DNA of 7,022 nucleotides from CAUYUA01 sp963575675 (GTDB taxonomy: Bacteria > Pseudomonadota > Alphaproteobacteria > Azospirillales > Azospirillaceae), in NCBI GenBank assembly GCA_963575675.1, contig CAUYUA010000032.1, positions 1 to 7,022 of the forward strand. Direction: 5' to 3'. The notes below the pieces were generated by a model. It saw only the letters and a program-made list of their open reading frames with translations. It made no database searches and had not been told where the DNA came from. Numbering within the stretch: position 1 is the stretch's first letter; every line of letters starts with the position of its first letter. Positions 5,612 to 7,022 of this stretch are shown piece by piece. A program made the position numbers and the translations under genes.

Positions 5612-6904
5612 ATGACCATCGACTTGCTTATTCTGGCGCTGTTGATTTTGCTCAACGGCATGTTTGCGATGTCGGAGTTGGCGATCGTTTCCGCGCGGCG
5701 GGCTCGATTGCAGCAGCGCGCCGAGGAGCGACATGTCGGAGCCCGCGTCGCTCTGGAATTGTTGGAAAATCCCGGTCGTTTTCTCTCGACCGTTCAAACC
5801 GGCATCACTGTCACCGGAATCGTCGCCGGCGCCTATGGCGGAGCCACTTTATCCGATGGCGTCGGCGAATGGTTGGCGCAATTTTCGTTTCTGGCTTCCT
5901 TTGCCCATCAAGTCGGATTCGGTTTGGTGGTGACGGTGATCACGTTTCTTTCTTTGCTGATCGGCGAGCTTGCTCCCAAACGAATCGCTCTGAATTACGC
6001 CGAAGAAATCGCTGTGGTCATGGCTCGACCAATGCTGTTCTTCGCGCGCGTCGCCGCGCCTTTGGTGTGGCTGCTGGAGGTTTCCAGCGACGGCGTTTTG
6101 CGATTGCTGCGTTTGCAGGCCGTGTCCACTCCCACCGTCACCGAAGAAGAAGTAAAGCTTATGGTGGCCGAGGGAACGCGGCGCGGCGTCTTCGAGCCGG
6201 CTGAGCATAAAATGATCGAGGGGGTTTTGCGGCTTTCCGACCGCACCGTGCGTGCGATCATGACGCCGCGTCCTGCTGTGGCTTGGCTTGATATTTCCAT
6301 GAGCGCCGAGGATTTAAGCCAGGAGCTGCGTAAAGGTGGTCATGCTCGTTATCCCGTGTGTCGAGGCGATGTTGATGACGTGCTCGGCATAGCGCAGGCG
6401 CGTGATTTATTTGATCAGCTTCTGGAAGGGCGCTCGCTCGATTTAACCGAATGTCTGGTTAAGCCGCTCATTGTTCATGATCGCACGCAAGTTTTGCGTT
6501 TGCTTGATTTGTTTCGCCAAGCGTCTCAGAGGTTGGCGATTGTGGTGGATGAGTATGGAAGCTTTGAAGGCATTGTTTCTGTCACCGATGTCCTTGAAAG
6601 CATCGCCGGGGACTTGCCGGAAGAGATGGGGCAGCCCGTTGACGATTCGGTTGTGCGTCGCGAGGATGGTTCTTGGTTGGTGGACGGCATGTTGCCGATT
6701 GATGAGGTTGAAGCGCGCTTGGGCGTTCGTGGATTGCGTGACGATGGCGATTATCATACTCTGGCCGGATTTGTCTTGACGCGCTTAGGGCATGTTCCTG
6801 TGGCTTCGGAGCATTTTCTGTGGCGTGGCGTGTACTTTGAGGTCATGGATATGGACGGGCGGAGGATTGATAAGGTCTTGGTGCGTTTGGCTCCGTTGAG
6901 TTGA
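5612..6904 (+). CDS. Membrane CNNM/CorC-type protein (DUF21-CBS-CBS-CorC_HlyC)
   Basis: A 430-residue inner-membrane protein of the hemolysin-C/YfjD/CNNM family, whose members are implicated in magnesium or other divalent-cation export. The DUF21 domain (1-175) has hydrophobic segments at about 3-25, 60-82, 98-120 and 136-158, with the family block GELAPKRIALNYAEE (118-132). CBS 1 is about 212-270 (RAIMTPRPAVAWLDI, 214-228), CBS 2 about 280-335 (AIVVDEYGSFEGIVSVTDVLE), and CorC_HlyC about 345-427. The ATG at 5612 was chosen because the first membrane helix starts there, as in relatives. A GTG at 5606 and a TTG at 5567 are in frame; the TTG has GGAG five bases upstream but would add 15 mostly polar residues. 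The old name hemolysin is not evidence of haemolytic activity. It is probably cotranscribed only with the possible leader ORF. Confidence 0.92.
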   Translation: MTIDLLILALLILLNGMFAMSELAIVSARRARLQQRAEERHVGARVALELLENPGRFLSTVQTGITVTGIVAGAYGGATLSDGVGEWLAQFSFLASFAHQVGFGLVVTVITFLSLLIGELAPKRIALNYAEEIAVVMARPMLFFARVAAPLVWLLEVSSDGVLRLLRLQAVSTPTVTEEEVKLMVAEGTRRGVFEPAEHKMIEGVLRLSDRTVRAIMTPRPAVAWLDISMSAEDLSQELRKGGHARYPVCRGDVDDVLGIAQARDLFDQLLEGRSLDLTECLVKPLIVHDRTQVLRLLDLFRQASQRLAIVVDEYGSFEGIVSVTDVLESIAGDLPEEMGQPVDDSVVRREDGSWLVDGMLPIDEVEARLGVRGLRDDGDYHTLAGFVLTRLGHVPVASEHFLWRGVYFEVMDMDGRRIDKVLVRLAPLS

Positions 6905-6923
6905 TTTGTTGTAATTTGTTGTA
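6904..6923 (+). repeat. 10-base tandem duplication after the stop codon
   Basis: ATTTGTTGTA occurs twice in direct succession, the first copy starting at the last base of the TGA stop. The stretch up to 6968 is A/T-rich (TAAAAAGTAAAG, ATATAAAAGATAAAAT) and contrasts with the GC-rich gene and repeat on either side. I see no other structure in it. Confidence 0.7.
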
Positions 6924-6968
6924 AAAAGTAAAGATGGGATATCAATATAAAAGATAAAATGAAATAGA

Positions 6969-7020
6969 GGGTCCAGGGACTGTGTTCCTGGTCGCTCGGG
7001 ATCATAAGGGGGGAGCGAAA
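6969..7020 (+). repeat. Right copy of the two-hairpin intergenic repeat (copy 3)
   Basis: This is the inverted partner of positions 1-51 (49 of 51 bases identical). On the plus strand it reads GGGTCCAGGGACTGTG, then the pairing arm TTCCTGGTC, a CTCGGGATCATAAGG linker, and GGGGGGAGCGAAAGC. The last part looks like the first arm and loop of a second hairpin whose other arm lies beyond the window. It sits 64 bases after the stop of the membrane CorC-type gene, in the same orientation relative to transcription as the left copy is to corC. Confidence 0.85.
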
Positions 7021-7022
7021 GC

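Noticed and set aside
1..7022. Composite transposon or insertion sequence with the end repeats as termini
   Set aside because: No transposase or integrase is present, the enclosed genes are core housekeeping genes, and a third copy of the repeat lies inside.

Overview
This window looks like ordinary chromosomal DNA from an alphaproteobacterium of moderately high GC. I base this on the gene order miaB-phoH-ybeY-corC, on protein motifs close to proteobacterial ones, and on palindromic intergenic elements that resemble the mosaic repeats of Hyphomicrobiales and related orders. The order and genus cannot be fixed from the sequence alone.

Layout. Positions 1-56 hold one copy of a hairpin repeat. 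Positions 85-4218 (or 4254) are a tight leftward operon: miaB (tRNA methylthiotransferase), phoH (PhoH-family ATPase), ybeY (rRNA maturation endoribonuclease) and corC (soluble CBS/CorC_HlyC protein). Each junction is a 4-base stop-start overlap. Positions 4255-4905 are a 650-base intergenic region. It holds a likely miaB promoter, a G-rich 24-base tandem repeat, about seven consecutive hairpins including one perfect 18-base-pair palindrome, and a promoter for the next gene. Positions 4906-5373 encode a small secreted Cache-domain protein, apparently a single-gene unit followed by a hairpin that could terminate transcription. Positions 5374-5611 hold a possible 27-codon leader ORF with a strong ribosome binding site. 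Positions 5612-6904 encode a membrane CNNM/CorC-like protein (DUF21, two CBS domains, CorC_HlyC). Positions 6969-7020 hold a second copy of the repeat seen at the left end, inverted.

How the genes work together. The leftward operon is a conserved RNA-maturation and translation cluster: MiaB modifies tRNA, YbeY processes and checks rRNA, PhoH is an ATPase usually linked to RNA metabolism, and CorC is a soluble partner attributed to divalent-cation handling. The gene lnt (apolipoprotein N-acyltransferase) often follows corC in this cluster but does not follow it here before the repeat. The rightward membrane CorC-type protein has the same cytoplasmic CBS-CBS-CorC_HlyC arrangement plus a transmembrane domain, so the window is flanked by two members of one family, both transcribed outward.

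The most unusual content is non-coding: three copies of a two-hairpin element, two of them forming a 49/51 inverted repeat at the window ends, and a dense run of hairpins in the central intergenic region. I see no convincing new multi-gene system, no CRISPR array, no transposase and no tRNA or rRNA gene.
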